Shown piece by piece: positions 44,432-52,428 of a DNA stretch of 64,000 bases; position 1 is the stretch's first letter, and every line of letters begins with the position of its first letter. The notes beneath the pieces are model-generated. The model was not told where the DNA came from and did no database searches. It saw only the letters and a list, made by a program, of their open reading frames with translations. The stretch lies in the NCBI RefSeq assembly GCF_000337375.1, contig NZ_AOJG01000034.1, positions 1-64,000 on the forward strand. Reading direction: 5' to 3'. Source of the stretch: Halorubrum lipolyticum DSM 21995. GTDB lineage: Archaea; Halobacteriota; Halobacteria; Halobacteriales; Haloferacaceae. Made by a program: the position numbers and the translations under genes.

Positions 44432-46723
44432 TCAGGCGGAGCCGGGCTCGTCTCTGTCCGGGGCGTCATCGTCCGGCGCGTCGCCGTCCGCCTCCTCGCC
44501 GCCGTCTTCTCCGTCCGAGTCGTCCGAGTCGCCTGAGTCCTCGTCCGAGTCGTCCGATCCCTTCGAGTCGTCCGATTCCTCCGAATCGTCGTGATCCGTT
44601 ATCACCGCCGGTTCCGGCGGGCGGTCGTCGTCGGGCTCTGAGCCGCCCTCCTCGCGCTCGTCGGGGTCGTCGGGGTCGTCGAGGTCGTCCGCTCCCCCGT
44701 CGGGGTCGTCGTGGTCCGCGATAACCGTCTGATCCGCGTCCTCGGCGTCGATTTCGCCGTCGTCCCCGTTTCCGTCTCCCGACGCGAGCGCATCGGAATC
44801 TGCTCCTCCGTCGCCCCGCTCGCCGCCGGCGCCGATCGCCGCCCCGCTCGACGCGTCCGGGTCGCGCTCGACGCCGCCGTCCGGCGGGCCGGACACGCGC
44901 CGACCGGAGCCGAAGAGCCGCTCGCGGAGCGTACGCCGGCTGGGGCGCTCGGCGAGCAGCAGCGAGCAGTCCACGTCGTGGATCACGTCGAGGTGTAGCG
45001 AGTCCGAGACGAGCCGCGAGAGCAGCCCCTTCTCCGTCGCGCCGATGATGACGAGGGTGTTGTCCGCGGCCTCGCGAGCGATGGCGCCCTCGACGTCACC
45101 GGTGTCGTCGACGATCCGCTCGGCGTCAGAGAGCCCGTGATCCGCGGCCCACGCGGTGAGGAACCCCTCGCCCTCGGCGCGTCCCTCGGGGTCGTCGACG
45201 ACGTGGAGCAGGCTCACCTCGGCGCCCGCGGTCCGGGAGAGGACGCTCGCGACCTCGGCGCCCAGCGCCGAGTCCGGACCGCCGGAGGTCGGCAGCAGGA
45301 TCCGAGAGGTGTCGAGGTCGCTTTCGCTCAGGATGAGGAAATCGCAGGGGAGCTGGTTGGTGAGCTCGTCGATCGGCCGCTCGGCGCGGGCGGCGTTCCA
45401 CAGCTGGTCGTCGCCCCACCCCATCAACACGGCGTCGGGGCGGGTCCGACGGGCCATGTTGAACACCTCCTCGAAGGAGCGGTGCGAGATCACCGTCGAG
45501 GTAGAGACGTCGACGTCGTACTCCTCGGCGGTCTCGCGGAGCCCGGCCATGCCCTCCTCGGAGACGTCGGCGATCCGGCCCGCGCCCGCCGCCAGCGACA
45601 TCCGTTCGGGCGCCTGCACGACGTGGACGATGTGGACGAGCCCGTCCTCGTGGTCGCTGGCGAGCCGGCTCGCGAGCTCGACGATCGGACCGTCGGTCCG
45701 CGGGTTCGTGATGGGGACCATGATCCGGTAGCCCTCGTTGGCGAACAGCGTCGCCTCCGTGGCGTCCAGGATCGGGACGTACGAGCGCCCGGCGGCGCGA
45801 CCGAGCACCCACTCCGGCACCGTGAGCCGGCGGGTCATCCCCTCGAAGCGCGCCTCCTCCAGGCGCTCCTCGCTGGTCTGGAAGTAGTTCACCAGCGTGA
45901 CCAGGACCACCCCGCCGATGGTGTTCCCGAGCAGCACCGGGACCACGAAGCCGACGATCCCGGTGTAGAGGCTGATCTCCGCGCCGTACAGCGGGATGTT
46001 GTACTCGAAGAACAGGTAGAGAACTTCGGTGAAGGAGACGACGACGTGGAACAGGTCGCCGAGCGGGATCGCGAGGAACGCGAGGTAGACGACGAGCATC
46101 CGGCTCACGGAGTCCGTGGAGGCGAAGCCGACCCAGACGACCCCGGCGACGATCAGCCCCGCCATCGCGGCCTTGAAGAACAGCGGGACGAAGCCGACGG
46201 CGAAGCCGCCCTCGGAGATGTACCGCGCCGCGTCGACGGTGTCGCCCGTGAAGACGCCGCCGTACGAGAGGACGAGCGCACCGATCCCGCCGCCGACGAA
46301 GTTGCCTGCGAGCACGATGCTCCAGTGGCGCAGGAGCGTGGGAAAGCTCGCGAGCCGTTCTAAGGTCAGCGCGACCGGCGGCAGGGTGTTCTCGGTGTAC
46401 AGCTGGTAGCCGCCGATGATGATGTAGATGAACCCGAGCGGGTACAGCATGACGCTCAAGATCGGATGGGAGTCGGTCGCGGCCGTCAGCGAGGCGTACA
46501 GCATGAAGGTGATCGTGATCGCCAGCCCCGCCGCGAGCCCGCTGAAGAAGAGCTCTCGGCTCCCGGAGGTCACCTCCTCGTCCGCGGCGGCGATAATCCG
46601 CTGGAACACCTCGTCGGACGAGAAGCGGTCCCGGACGGCCTCGCCGACCGCCGGGGCGCCGCTGCGGGAGCGCTCGACGACCTCGCGCATCGAATCGTCG
46701 TCGGGTCGCGTTGAATCGGTCAC
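44432..46723 (-). CDS. Formate/nitrite-type channel fused to two universal stress domains
   Basis: The 763-residue protein has three parts. Residues about 55-290 form a six-helix FNT channel (FFSGLAAGLAITITFMLY, VLAGNFVGGGIGALVLSYGG, GNTIGGVVLVTLVNYF). Residues about 330-595 hold two UspA-like domains (YRIMVPITNPRTDGP...LMGWGDD and RILLPTSGGPDSALG...VIIGATEKGLLSRL). The last 150 residues are almost only Asp, Glu, Ser and Gly with Ser-Asp repeats. It probably moves a small anion (formate, nitrite, acetate or similar) with nucleotide-linked control by the USP part. GTG 46723 is chosen because a TATA box lies 26 bases before it; the frame is open to 46840. Confidence 0.88.
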   Translation of the reverse strand: MTDSTRPDDDSMREVVERSRSGAPAVGEAVRDRFSSDEVFQRIIAAADEEVTSGSRELFFSGLAAGLAITITFMLYASLTAATDSHPILSVMLYPLGFIYIIIGGYQLYTENTLPPVALTLERLASFPTLLRHWSIVLAGNFVGGGIGALVLSYGGVFTGDTVDAARYISEGGFAVGFVPLFFKAAMAGLIVAGVVWVGFASTDSVSRMLVVYLAFLAIPLGDLFHVVVSFTEVLYLFFEYNIPLYGAEISLYTGIVGFVVPVLLGNTIGGVVLVTLVNYFQTSEERLEEARFEGMTRRLTVPEWVLGRAAGRSYVPILDATEATLFANEGYRIMVPITNPRTDGPIVELASRLASDHEDGLVHIVHVVQAPERMSLAAGAGRIADVSEEGMAGLRETAEEYDVDVSTSTVISHRSFEEVFNMARRTRPDAVLMGWGDDQLWNAARAERPIDELTNQLPCDFLILSESDLDTSRILLPTSGGPDSALGAEVASVLSRTAGAEVSLLHVVDDPEGRAEGEGFLTAWAADHGLSDAERIVDDTGDVEGAIAREAADNTLVIIGATEKGLLSRLVSDSLHLDVIHDVDCSLLLAERPSRRTLRERLFGSGRRVSGPPDGGVERDPDASSGAAIGAGGERGDGGADSDALASGDGNGDDGEIDAEDADQTVIADHDDPDGGADDLDDPDDPDEREEGGSEPDDDRPPEPAVITDHDDSEESDDSKGSDDSDEDSGDSDDSDGEDGGEEADGDAPDDDAPDRDEPGSA

Positions 46724-46745
46724 TGCCGGATCACTGAGGGCGGAG

Positions 46746-46752
46746 TTAAAAA
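46746..46752 (-). promoter_or_regulatory. TATA box for the FNT-USP fusion gene
   Basis: TTTTTAA on the minus strand, 26 bases before the GTG at 46723. This supports a leaderless GTG start. Confidence 0.6.
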
Positions 46753-46921
46753 GTAATTCCTCTTTCGGCGTGCGGCGAAGAAACCCCAGCTTCGCCGATT
46801 CTATCCGGAATCGGTGAGCTGTTTTCCGACGGAAGTCCAATTTTCGGAACGGTCGTTTCGTTCCGTCTGCGTAGCGCCCCCCGCCGCTCGGAGATGGTGA
46901 CGAATCAGCGCGTGACCGGAC

Positions 46922-48214
46922 TCACGCGCGCTCGACGGTCACGATGCGGACTTCGATCCGAACGTCGCTCCCGATCGTCGCCTCGACCCGCCCGTCGAGG
47001 GCGTCGGCGAGTCCCGTCAGATCGCTGCCCGGCGGCGCGCCGACGATCACGGACACCCGTTCGGTTTCGAGCGGGGGAACGGTCCCGGTCCGCTCGATAT
47101 CCAGCTCCAGCAGTTCCACGTTCGAGTCGAGCGCGGCCAGTTCGTCGCCGACGGCGGTTCTGATGTCCGCCTCGGCCGTCGAAACGGCGTACGACTCGTA
47201 GGTGACGCCGCCGAGGAACACCGAGAGCACCGCGATGGCGACCGCGAGCACGGCCGCCCGCTTCAGGAACGCCGCGCGCGCGTCGTCCTCGCGGAACCAG
47301 CGCTGCGGGCGGTACCCCTCGTACCACAGCACGACCAGCGCGGAGAGGTTGATCGAGAGGACGTTCACCGCGACGATCACGCCCGCACCGAGCACGAGCC
47401 GCGGGATCTGGAACGCGATCCCGATCCCGACGGCGGCCGCGGGCGGGATGAGCGCCACCGCGATCATCACGCCGACCAGCGTCGCGGAGACGCCCGTCAT
47501 CAGCGAGACGATGCCGGCGACGCCCGCGCCGATCGCCACGACGAGCACTAAGACGTTCGGCGCGAGCCGCTCGGAGACCTCCGCCAGCTCCAGCGGGTCG
47601 AGCCCCGGCGGGACGAGCGCGAGCCACCGCAACGCGAGCGCGAACAGCGTCGCGGCCGCGACCGCGACCGCGACGCCGAGAATCTGCATCCGGACGCCCC
47701 GCCGGAACATTTCCTCGTCGTCGACGACGGTGCCGACCGCGGCCGACATCGCCGGCCCGATGAGCGGCGCGATCACCATCGAGCCGACCACGGTCGCGGG
47801 CGAGTCGAGCAGGAGTCCCGCCGTGGCTATCACCGCCGAGATGACCGTCATCAGCACGTACGTCCCGAGCCCGGAGGCGAGGCTGTCGGCCTTCGCCTGG
47901 AGCTCCTCCCGGGAGATCCGGTCGCCTCCCCGCTCGGCGTCCTCCTCGTACTCGTCTTCGAGCGCCTCGAACCGGCGGGAGATGACCGTCTCGGCCGCGA
48001 CGATGACGGTGTAGGTGCTCTCGTCGATCCCCGCCTCCCGGAGCCGTTCGAGCACGGGCTCGACGGCGGCGGTCGGGAGCGGGAACATCGCGACCGCGGT
48101 GTACTCGCGGCCGCTCGTCTCGTCGGTGACGACGTAGTCGATCCCCTCGTCGTCGAGCGCGCGGATCACCGCCGCGCGCTTCCCCGCCGGAATCATGACC
48201 TGAACGAGTCGCAC
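46922..48214 (-). CDS. TIGR00341/DUF389 family membrane protein
   Basis: The 430-residue protein has a ferredoxin-fold N-terminal regulatory part (residues 1-85, MRLVQVMIPAGKRAAVIRALDDEGIDY), then about six helices with the DUF389 motif MVIAPLIGPAMSAAVGTVVDDEEMFRRG and LVGVMIAVALIPPAAAVGIG, and a C-terminal soluble domain. The function of DUF389 proteins is unknown. It sits behind the FNT-USP gene on the same strand with a 198-base gap downstream. Confidence 0.9.
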   Translation of the reverse strand: MRLVQVMIPAGKRAAVIRALDDEGIDYVVTDETSGREYTAVAMFPLPTAAVEPVLERLREAGIDESTYTVIVAAETVISRRFEALEDEYEEDAERGGDRISREELQAKADSLASGLGTYVLMTVISAVIATAGLLLDSPATVVGSMVIAPLIGPAMSAAVGTVVDDEEMFRRGVRMQILGVAVAVAAATLFALALRWLALVPPGLDPLELAEVSERLAPNVLVLVVAIGAGVAGIVSLMTGVSATLVGVMIAVALIPPAAAVGIGIAFQIPRLVLGAGVIVAVNVLSINLSALVVLWYEGYRPQRWFREDDARAAFLKRAAVLAVAIAVLSVFLGGVTYESYAVSTAEADIRTAVGDELAALDSNVELLELDIERTGTVPPLETERVSVIVGAPPGSDLTGLADALDGRVEATIGSDVRIEVRIVTVERA

Positions 48215-48392
48215 GCTCGGTCGTCTCGCCGGCGGGACTTATAAGAGGCGGTGGCCGCGGGCGACGGCCGCGAACGGCGGCCGCGGCGGGGGAGCCACGC
48301 GATCGCGGCGACCGATCCGGAGGGCGAGACCGCCGCCCGGCCCGCGTGAAACGGAACTTTAATGCGCGAATCCCTCGCACGTCCAGACAAGA

Positions 48393-48644
48393 ATGCTCTC
48401 GCCGCTGTTCATCGACACGTTCCTGCTCGATTACCACCTCGGGCACGTCATACTGCTCGGGTTCGTCGTCTCGCTGTTGGCGGCCGTACCCCTGAAGTCC
48501 CAGAAGGTGATCGCGTCCGTCTTCGCCGGCTTCGGGACGATCTTCCTGGTCGCCCCGTACACGACGATGCCGCAGACGTACGTCCTCGCGGGCATTCCGC
48601 TGATCCTGATCGGCGCGCTGCTGTGGACGATGGCCGGCAGCTGA
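48393..48644 (+). CDS. Small three-helix membrane protein, unknown
   Basis: An 83-residue protein made nearly entirely of hydrophobic segments (HLGHVILLGFVVSLLAAVPL, VIASVFAGFGTIFLVAPY, YVLAGIPLILIGALLWTMAG). TATA-like CTTTAAT is 34 bases before the ATG. No family recognised, though the layout recurs in haloarchaea. Confidence 0.7.
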   Translation: MLSPLFIDTFLLDYHLGHVILLGFVVSLLAAVPLKSQKVIASVFAGFGTIFLVAPYTTMPQTYVLAGIPLILIGALLWTMAGS

Positions 48645-48783
48645 CGCGAGCGCGCCCCGACCCGTCGATTTCTGCGTCCCTCCGTTCCGCGGTTCTCGCT
48701 CCGGTCGAGAGCCCCGCCGTTCCGCCTCGCCGCGCCGTTGCTCGATCCCGCCTCTTTTTGCACCCCGAGCGACACTCCCCGCC

Positions 48784-49665
48784 ATGGTCACGGTACGGGC
48801 ACCCGCCACGAGCGCCAACCTCGGCAGCGGGTTCGACGTGTTCGGAGCGGCCCTCACGCGGCCGGCGGACGTCGTCACCGTCGAGAAGGCGGCGGAGACG
48901 ACGATCGAGGTCACCGGCGTCGGCGCGCAGTACATCCCCGAGGACCCCGAGAAGAACACGGTCGGCGCCGTCGTCGAGGCGCTCGACGCGCCCGCGCGCA
49001 TCCACATCGACAAGGGCGTTCGCCCGGCGTCCGGGCTCGGCTCCTCGGCCGCCAGCGCCGCCGGCGCCGCCGTCGCGCTCAACCGGCTGTACGACCGCGG
49101 GCTCTCCCGGTCGGAGCTGGTCCCGATCGCCGCCGAGGGCGAGGCAGTCGTCTCCGGCGTCGCGCACTCCGACAACGTCGCCCCCTCGATCCTCGGGGGG
49201 TTCACGGTGACGACGAGCGAGGGGACCCACGCCGTCGACGCCTCGATCCCCCTCGTGGTCTGCCTCCCCGACGTCGCCGTCTCCACGCGCGACGCGCGCC
49301 GCGTCGTCCCGGAGACGGCCTCGATGGAGGACCTCGTCGAGACGGTCGGCAACGCCGCCACGCTCGCGGTCGGGATGTGCCGCTCCGACCCCGACCTCGT
49401 GGGCGCCGGCATGAGCGACCCCGTCGTCACCCCCGAGCGCGCCCGGCTGATCACGGGGTACGACGAGGTGTGCGACGCCGCCTTCGACGCCGGCGCGACC
49501 GGCGTCACCGTCAGCGGCGCCGGCCCCGCGGTCCTCGCCGTCTGCCGCGACGGGCGGCGGCGGGGGGTCGCCGCCGCGATGCTCGACGCCTTCTCCGAGG
49601 CCGGCATCGACGCCCGCGCCTACCAGAGCCGTATCGGGCGGGGAGCGACGGTGCTCGAGGAGTGA
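48784..49665 (+). CDS. thrB: Homoserine kinase
   Basis: The 293-residue GHMP kinase phosphorylates homoserine in threonine synthesis. Motifs are VRAPATSANLGSGFDVFG at the N-terminus, the ATP loop RPASGLGSSAASAAGAAVALN, and the C-terminal GVTVSGAGPAVLAV. Length and order fit archaeal ThrB. Its stop is about 65 bases upstream of the left end of the first TnpB element, so that insertion spared the gene. Confidence 0.94.
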   Translation: MVTVRAPATSANLGSGFDVFGAALTRPADVVTVEKAAETTIEVTGVGAQYIPEDPEKNTVGAVVEALDAPARIHIDKGVRPASGLGSSAASAAGAAVALNRLYDRGLSRSELVPIAAEGEAVVSGVAHSDNVAPSILGGFTVTTSEGTHAVDASIPLVVCLPDVAVSTRDARRVVPETASMEDLVETVGNAATLAVGMCRSDPDLVGAGMSDPVVTPERARLITGYDEVCDAAFDAGATGVTVSGAGPAVLAVCRDGRRRGVAAAMLDAFSEAGIDARAYQSRIGRGATVLEE

Positions 49666-49716
49666 GACGATCACGTGGAGGTGCCTGGCGTTTCAGTCGG
49701 TCGTGTATAACTCGTT

Positions 49717-49856
49717 CAGTTATGGAAGTTGCAAGGCTAAAACCCCGCCCTGAAGGGCGGGGATACAGCCGACAACACCTCCACGAACTACGTTCGATGG
49801 CACTTCCGGATATTCTGCGCCTAGTCCTTAGTTTTAATATACAATTTCCATAACTG
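49717..49856. repeat. 15-bp inverted repeats bracketing the left end of TnpB element 1
   Basis: CAGTTATGGAAGTTG (49717-49731) and CAATTTCCATAACTG (49842-49856) are inverted copies matching at 14 of 15 positions, 110 bases apart. The right copy directly follows the tnpB TATA box. Confidence 0.7.
49832..49841 (+). promoter_or_regulatory. TATA box for tnpB of element 1
   Basis: TTTTAATATA, followed at once by the right arm of the 15-bp inverted repeat. Transcription would start near 49862, some 10 bases before the ATG. Confidence 0.55.
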
Positions 49857-49873
49857 GTTATGAACACAGTCGA

Positions 49874-51142
49874 ATGCTGGAGACAACCCGCACCTATCGA
49901 GCGAAAATCGTCAATCACCAACAGGTGAGCGACGAGCTCGACCAGTGCGGGTTCTCCGCGTCGAAACTGTGGAACGTCGCCCGATACTACTCGCAAGGTC
50001 GATGGGATGAAGACGGGGAGATCCCCGACGACGGCGAACTCAAATCCGAACTCAAGGAACACGAACGATACAGTGACCTTCATTCTCAGTCAAGTCAGCG
50101 AGTTCTCGAAGAGCTTGCTGAGTCGTTCACCAGTTGGTACAAAGCGCGCCAACGCGGAGACGAGGACGCCAACCCACCCGGCTACCGCAAACACGGCGAC
50201 GAACACCCGCGCTCCACCGTGACGTGGAAGCAGAAGGGTATCAAGCACGATTCCAAACACAACCGACTCCGCCTGAGCAAGGGTTTCAACCTGAAGAATC
50301 ACCGTTCGGACTTCATTCTCGCAGAGTACGAGACGCGACCGGACGTGACCGTGGAGAACATCCAGCAAGTCCGAGCCGTCTGGAACGGCGACCGCTGGGA
50401 ACTCCACATCGTCTGCAAAGTTGAAATCCCCGTCGAGGACGCACCGGGCGACAACACGGCGGGCATCGACGTCGGCATCAAGAACTACCTCGCCATCGCC
50501 TACGACGACGGTGATGCCGAATTGTACCCCGGAAACGTGCTGAAACAGGACAAGCACTACTTCACTCGTGACGAGTACGACACCGAAGGCGAGAACGGCC
50601 CATCACGCGGTGCGCTTCGCGCCCGCCAGAAACTCTCGCGGCGGAAAGACCACTTTCTACACTCACTCGCCAAGCACATCGTTGAGCGGTGCATCGACCA
50701 CGAGGTTGGTCGCATCGCCATCGGTGAGTTGAGTGAGATTCGTGAAGACGAGAACGGTGACTCACGGAACTGGGGCAAGCAGGGGAACAAGAAACTCCAC
50801 GGATGGGAGTTCGACCGGTTCACCATGTTGCTGGAATATAAGGCCGAAGAACACGGCATCGTCGTAGACCGCAAGAGCGAGCGAGACACGTCAAAGACGT
50901 GTTCGTGCTGTGGGCGGAAGCGTGACGCGAATCGCGTGGAGCGTGGCTTGTACGTCTGTGAATCGTGCGGAGCGACGATGAACGCAGACGTGAACGGTGC
51001 AGTGAACATTCGCAGAAAGATAACTCAGAATCCTCCGACGGAGGATATGAGTAACGGTCGTTTGGCACGGCCAGTAGCCTACCTGTTCAACCAAACCTCT
51101 GGGTCGTTCCACCCGAGGGAGCAGGTAGGTTGTAAACCGTAA
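49874..51142 (+). CDS. tnpB: TnpB RNA-guided nuclease, element 1
   Basis: The 422-residue protein has an N-terminal OrfB helix-turn-helix-like/wedge region, the RuvC-like catalytic residues Asp199 (GIDVGIKN), Glu285 (IAIGELSEI) and Asp372 (NADVNGAVN), and a zinc ribbon between (CSCC at 343-346, CESC at 362-365). All three acids are present, so it should be an active nuclease guided by an RNA from the element's 3' end (family knowledge). It is acidic for a TnpB, as expected in a halophile. Codon use is slightly less GC-biased than the neighbours. Confidence 0.93.
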   Translation: MLETTRTYRAKIVNHQQVSDELDQCGFSASKLWNVARYYSQGRWDEDGEIPDDGELKSELKEHERYSDLHSQSSQRVLEELAESFTSWYKARQRGDEDANPPGYRKHGDEHPRSTVTWKQKGIKHDSKHNRLRLSKGFNLKNHRSDFILAEYETRPDVTVENIQQVRAVWNGDRWELHIVCKVEIPVEDAPGDNTAGIDVGIKNYLAIAYDDGDAELYPGNVLKQDKHYFTRDEYDTEGENGPSRGALRARQKLSRRKDHFLHSLAKHIVERCIDHEVGRIAIGELSEIREDENGDSRNWGKQGNKKLHGWEFDRFTMLLEYKAEEHGIVVDRKSERDTSKTCSCCGRKRDANRVERGLYVCESCGATMNADVNGAVNIRRKITQNPPTEDMSNGRLARPVAYLFNQTSGSFHPREQVGCKP

Positions 51143-51191
51143 TATCCCAACGCTTGGGAATCCTCGCCCTTTAGGGCGGGGAGGATGTCAA
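50990..51191 (+). ncRNA. Predicted omega/sotRNA of element 1 (3' end of tnpB plus right end)
   Basis: By analogy with TnpB elements and with the sense overlapping transcripts reported from IS1341-type genes in haloarchaea, the guide RNA scaffold should cover the end of tnpB and the right-end hairpins; the guide would start after 51191. The 5' limit is a guess. Confidence 0.4.
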
Positions 51192-51228
51192 CCCTGATCG
51201 ACTGTTCCCCGGTGAACCCCTCGAAAAG

Positions 51229-51334
51229 CCCCAGCCTCGTCGCCCGACTGCGTCCGGCCGCCCGTGGCGCGACGCGCCTCTTGCAGCCGGCGGCAAGCCG
51301 CCGGCGACGCCACCGCCCGTTCGTTTATAAACGA
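51229..51334 (-). repeat. Dispersed palindromic repeat, copy B
   Basis: Read on the minus strand it starts TTTATAAACGAACGGGCGGTGGCG, holds a GC stem (a perfect 9-bp inverted repeat at 51286-51305) and ends CGAGGCTGGGG. The start and end match copy A at 56071-56174 in order and spacing. It includes the palindrome TCGTTTATAAACGA at 51321-51334. The stretch 51192-51475 has no gene that I can see. Confidence 0.6.
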
Positions 51335-51475
51335 CCGTCGCCGCCGCTCGCGCTTTTTAAATATTCTCTCACCGCTACCGATCTACGACGCCTACTCCCG
51401 CCATCGATCACCGCGACTCCTGTACTCACCGGACTTGGGACGGAACGCGGTTCTCGCTGAGGTCGCAGCGAGTTC

Positions 51476-52282
51476 TCACCCGAACGTCAGCGGCTCCGCC
51501 TCCCCCCATTGCGGCTCGAACTGGTCTTTCACGCTCGCCGCGAACTCCGCGTCCTTCACGTCGATCATCGCGAACGGCTCGTCGCCGGAGAGCGGGTGCG
51601 GCACCTCGATACACACCTCGATGCCGTCGAAGACGGAGAAGGTCCCGTCGACGCCGGCGGTGGTCCGCACCTCGAACCCGTCCATATCCGAGAGGTCGGC
51701 GGTGTACCGCCGACCGACGCTCCGCGGGAGCGCGTCTACCGTCTCCGGCGACAGCAACACGCGGATCTCCACCCCTCGGTCCAGCGCCGCCTCCAGCTCG
51801 TCGGTCACCTGCTCGCCGATCGTTCCGAGGTCGAAGCCGGTCGCGGGCGCGCCGGCGACGACGACCATCCGGCGCTCGGCGGCCGCGATCCGCTCTAAGA
51901 GCAGGTCGGTGGCGTCCTCCGCGCCGACGGCCGCGGTCCAGAACTGCCCGTCGACGGGCTCGCCCGCGTCGAGCTCCGTCGAGAGGTCCGAAACGACCTC
52001 CTCGTACTGCTCCGCCTGCGTCTCCAGCTCTCGCTTCTTCTCATCTAACAGCCGGTCGAGCGCGGCGTCCGGCTCCACCGCCGCGTACTTCTTCGGTCGG
52101 CTGGCCGCCTGACTCCGGATCAGGTTGTGCTGCTCCAAGCTGTTGAGCACGTCGTACACCCGTCCCATCGGAACCTCGCTGGCCCGCGAGAGGTCCTTCG
52201 CCGTCGTCGGCCCGGTACGCAGGAGCGCGCGGTACGCGCGGGCCTCGTACTCGGAGAGCCCCAGATCGCGGAGAGATGCCAT
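51476..52282 (-). CDS. TrmB-family transcriptional regulator
   Basis: The 268-residue regulator has an N-terminal winged helix (residues about 1-75: LRDLGLSEYEARAYRALLRTGPTTAKDLSRASEVPMGRVYDVLNSLEQHNLI), a coiled-coil dimer helix (LDEKKRELETQAEQYEEVVSDLS), and a C-terminal TrmB effector-like domain (phospholipase-D-like fold) from about 115. TrmB proteins sense sugars or other small molecules; the effector and targets are unknown. It has its own leaderless promoter and does not form an operon. Confidence 0.9.
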   Translation of the reverse strand: MASLRDLGLSEYEARAYRALLRTGPTTAKDLSRASEVPMGRVYDVLNSLEQHNLIRSQAASRPKKYAAVEPDAALDRLLDEKKRELETQAEQYEEVVSDLSTELDAGEPVDGQFWTAAVGAEDATDLLLERIAAAERRMVVVAGAPATGFDLGTIGEQVTDELEAALDRGVEIRVLLSPETVDALPRSVGRRYTADLSDMDGFEVRTTAGVDGTFSVFDGIEVCIEVPHPLSGDEPFAMIDVKDAEFAASVKDQFEPQWGEAEPLTFG

Positions 52283-52304
52283 ACCGTCTCATCCGTCGGG
52301 ACCC

Positions 52305-52312
52305 GTATAAAC
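52305..52312 (-). promoter_or_regulatory. TATA box for the TrmB regulator
   Basis: GTTTATAC on the minus strand, 26 bases before the start at 52282; leaderless. Confidence 0.65.
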
Positions 52313-52428
52313 ACGTCGCCGGTTTACACGAGGTGTCGGTGGTCGTCGGACGAGACCGCGTGCGACACGGGGAGACGGTACCGGAGCGTGTCGCCGGTTT
52401 CGAGCGGTCGACTCCCGTTCCCGGACCG

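Larger units (their letters stand above)
49732..51191 (+). mobile_element. TnpB-only IS200/IS605-type element 1 (IS1341-like)
   Basis: Left end: CAAGGC (49732-49737), five bases, the hairpin CCCCGCCC-TGAA-GGGCGGGG (49743-49762), six bases, CCGACAAC (49769-49776). Right end: a small stem at 51146-51158, GAAT, the hairpin at 51162-51181, then AGGATGTCAA ending at 51191. The same plan is found in element 2. No tnpA gene is present, so mobility needs a transposase in trans. Exact boundaries are inferred from shared end features. Confidence 0.75.

Noticed and set aside
44510-44590. GTCCGAGTCGTCC repeats
   Set aside because: In-frame Ser-Asp repeats at the end of the FNT-USP fusion; not a CRISPR array.
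49511-50083. 190-codon minus-strand frame across the left end of TnpB element 1, checked as a possible RHH-like partner
   Set aside because: No strand-helix-helix pattern; it is antisense to thrB and tnpB. Element 1 seems to lack the small regulator.
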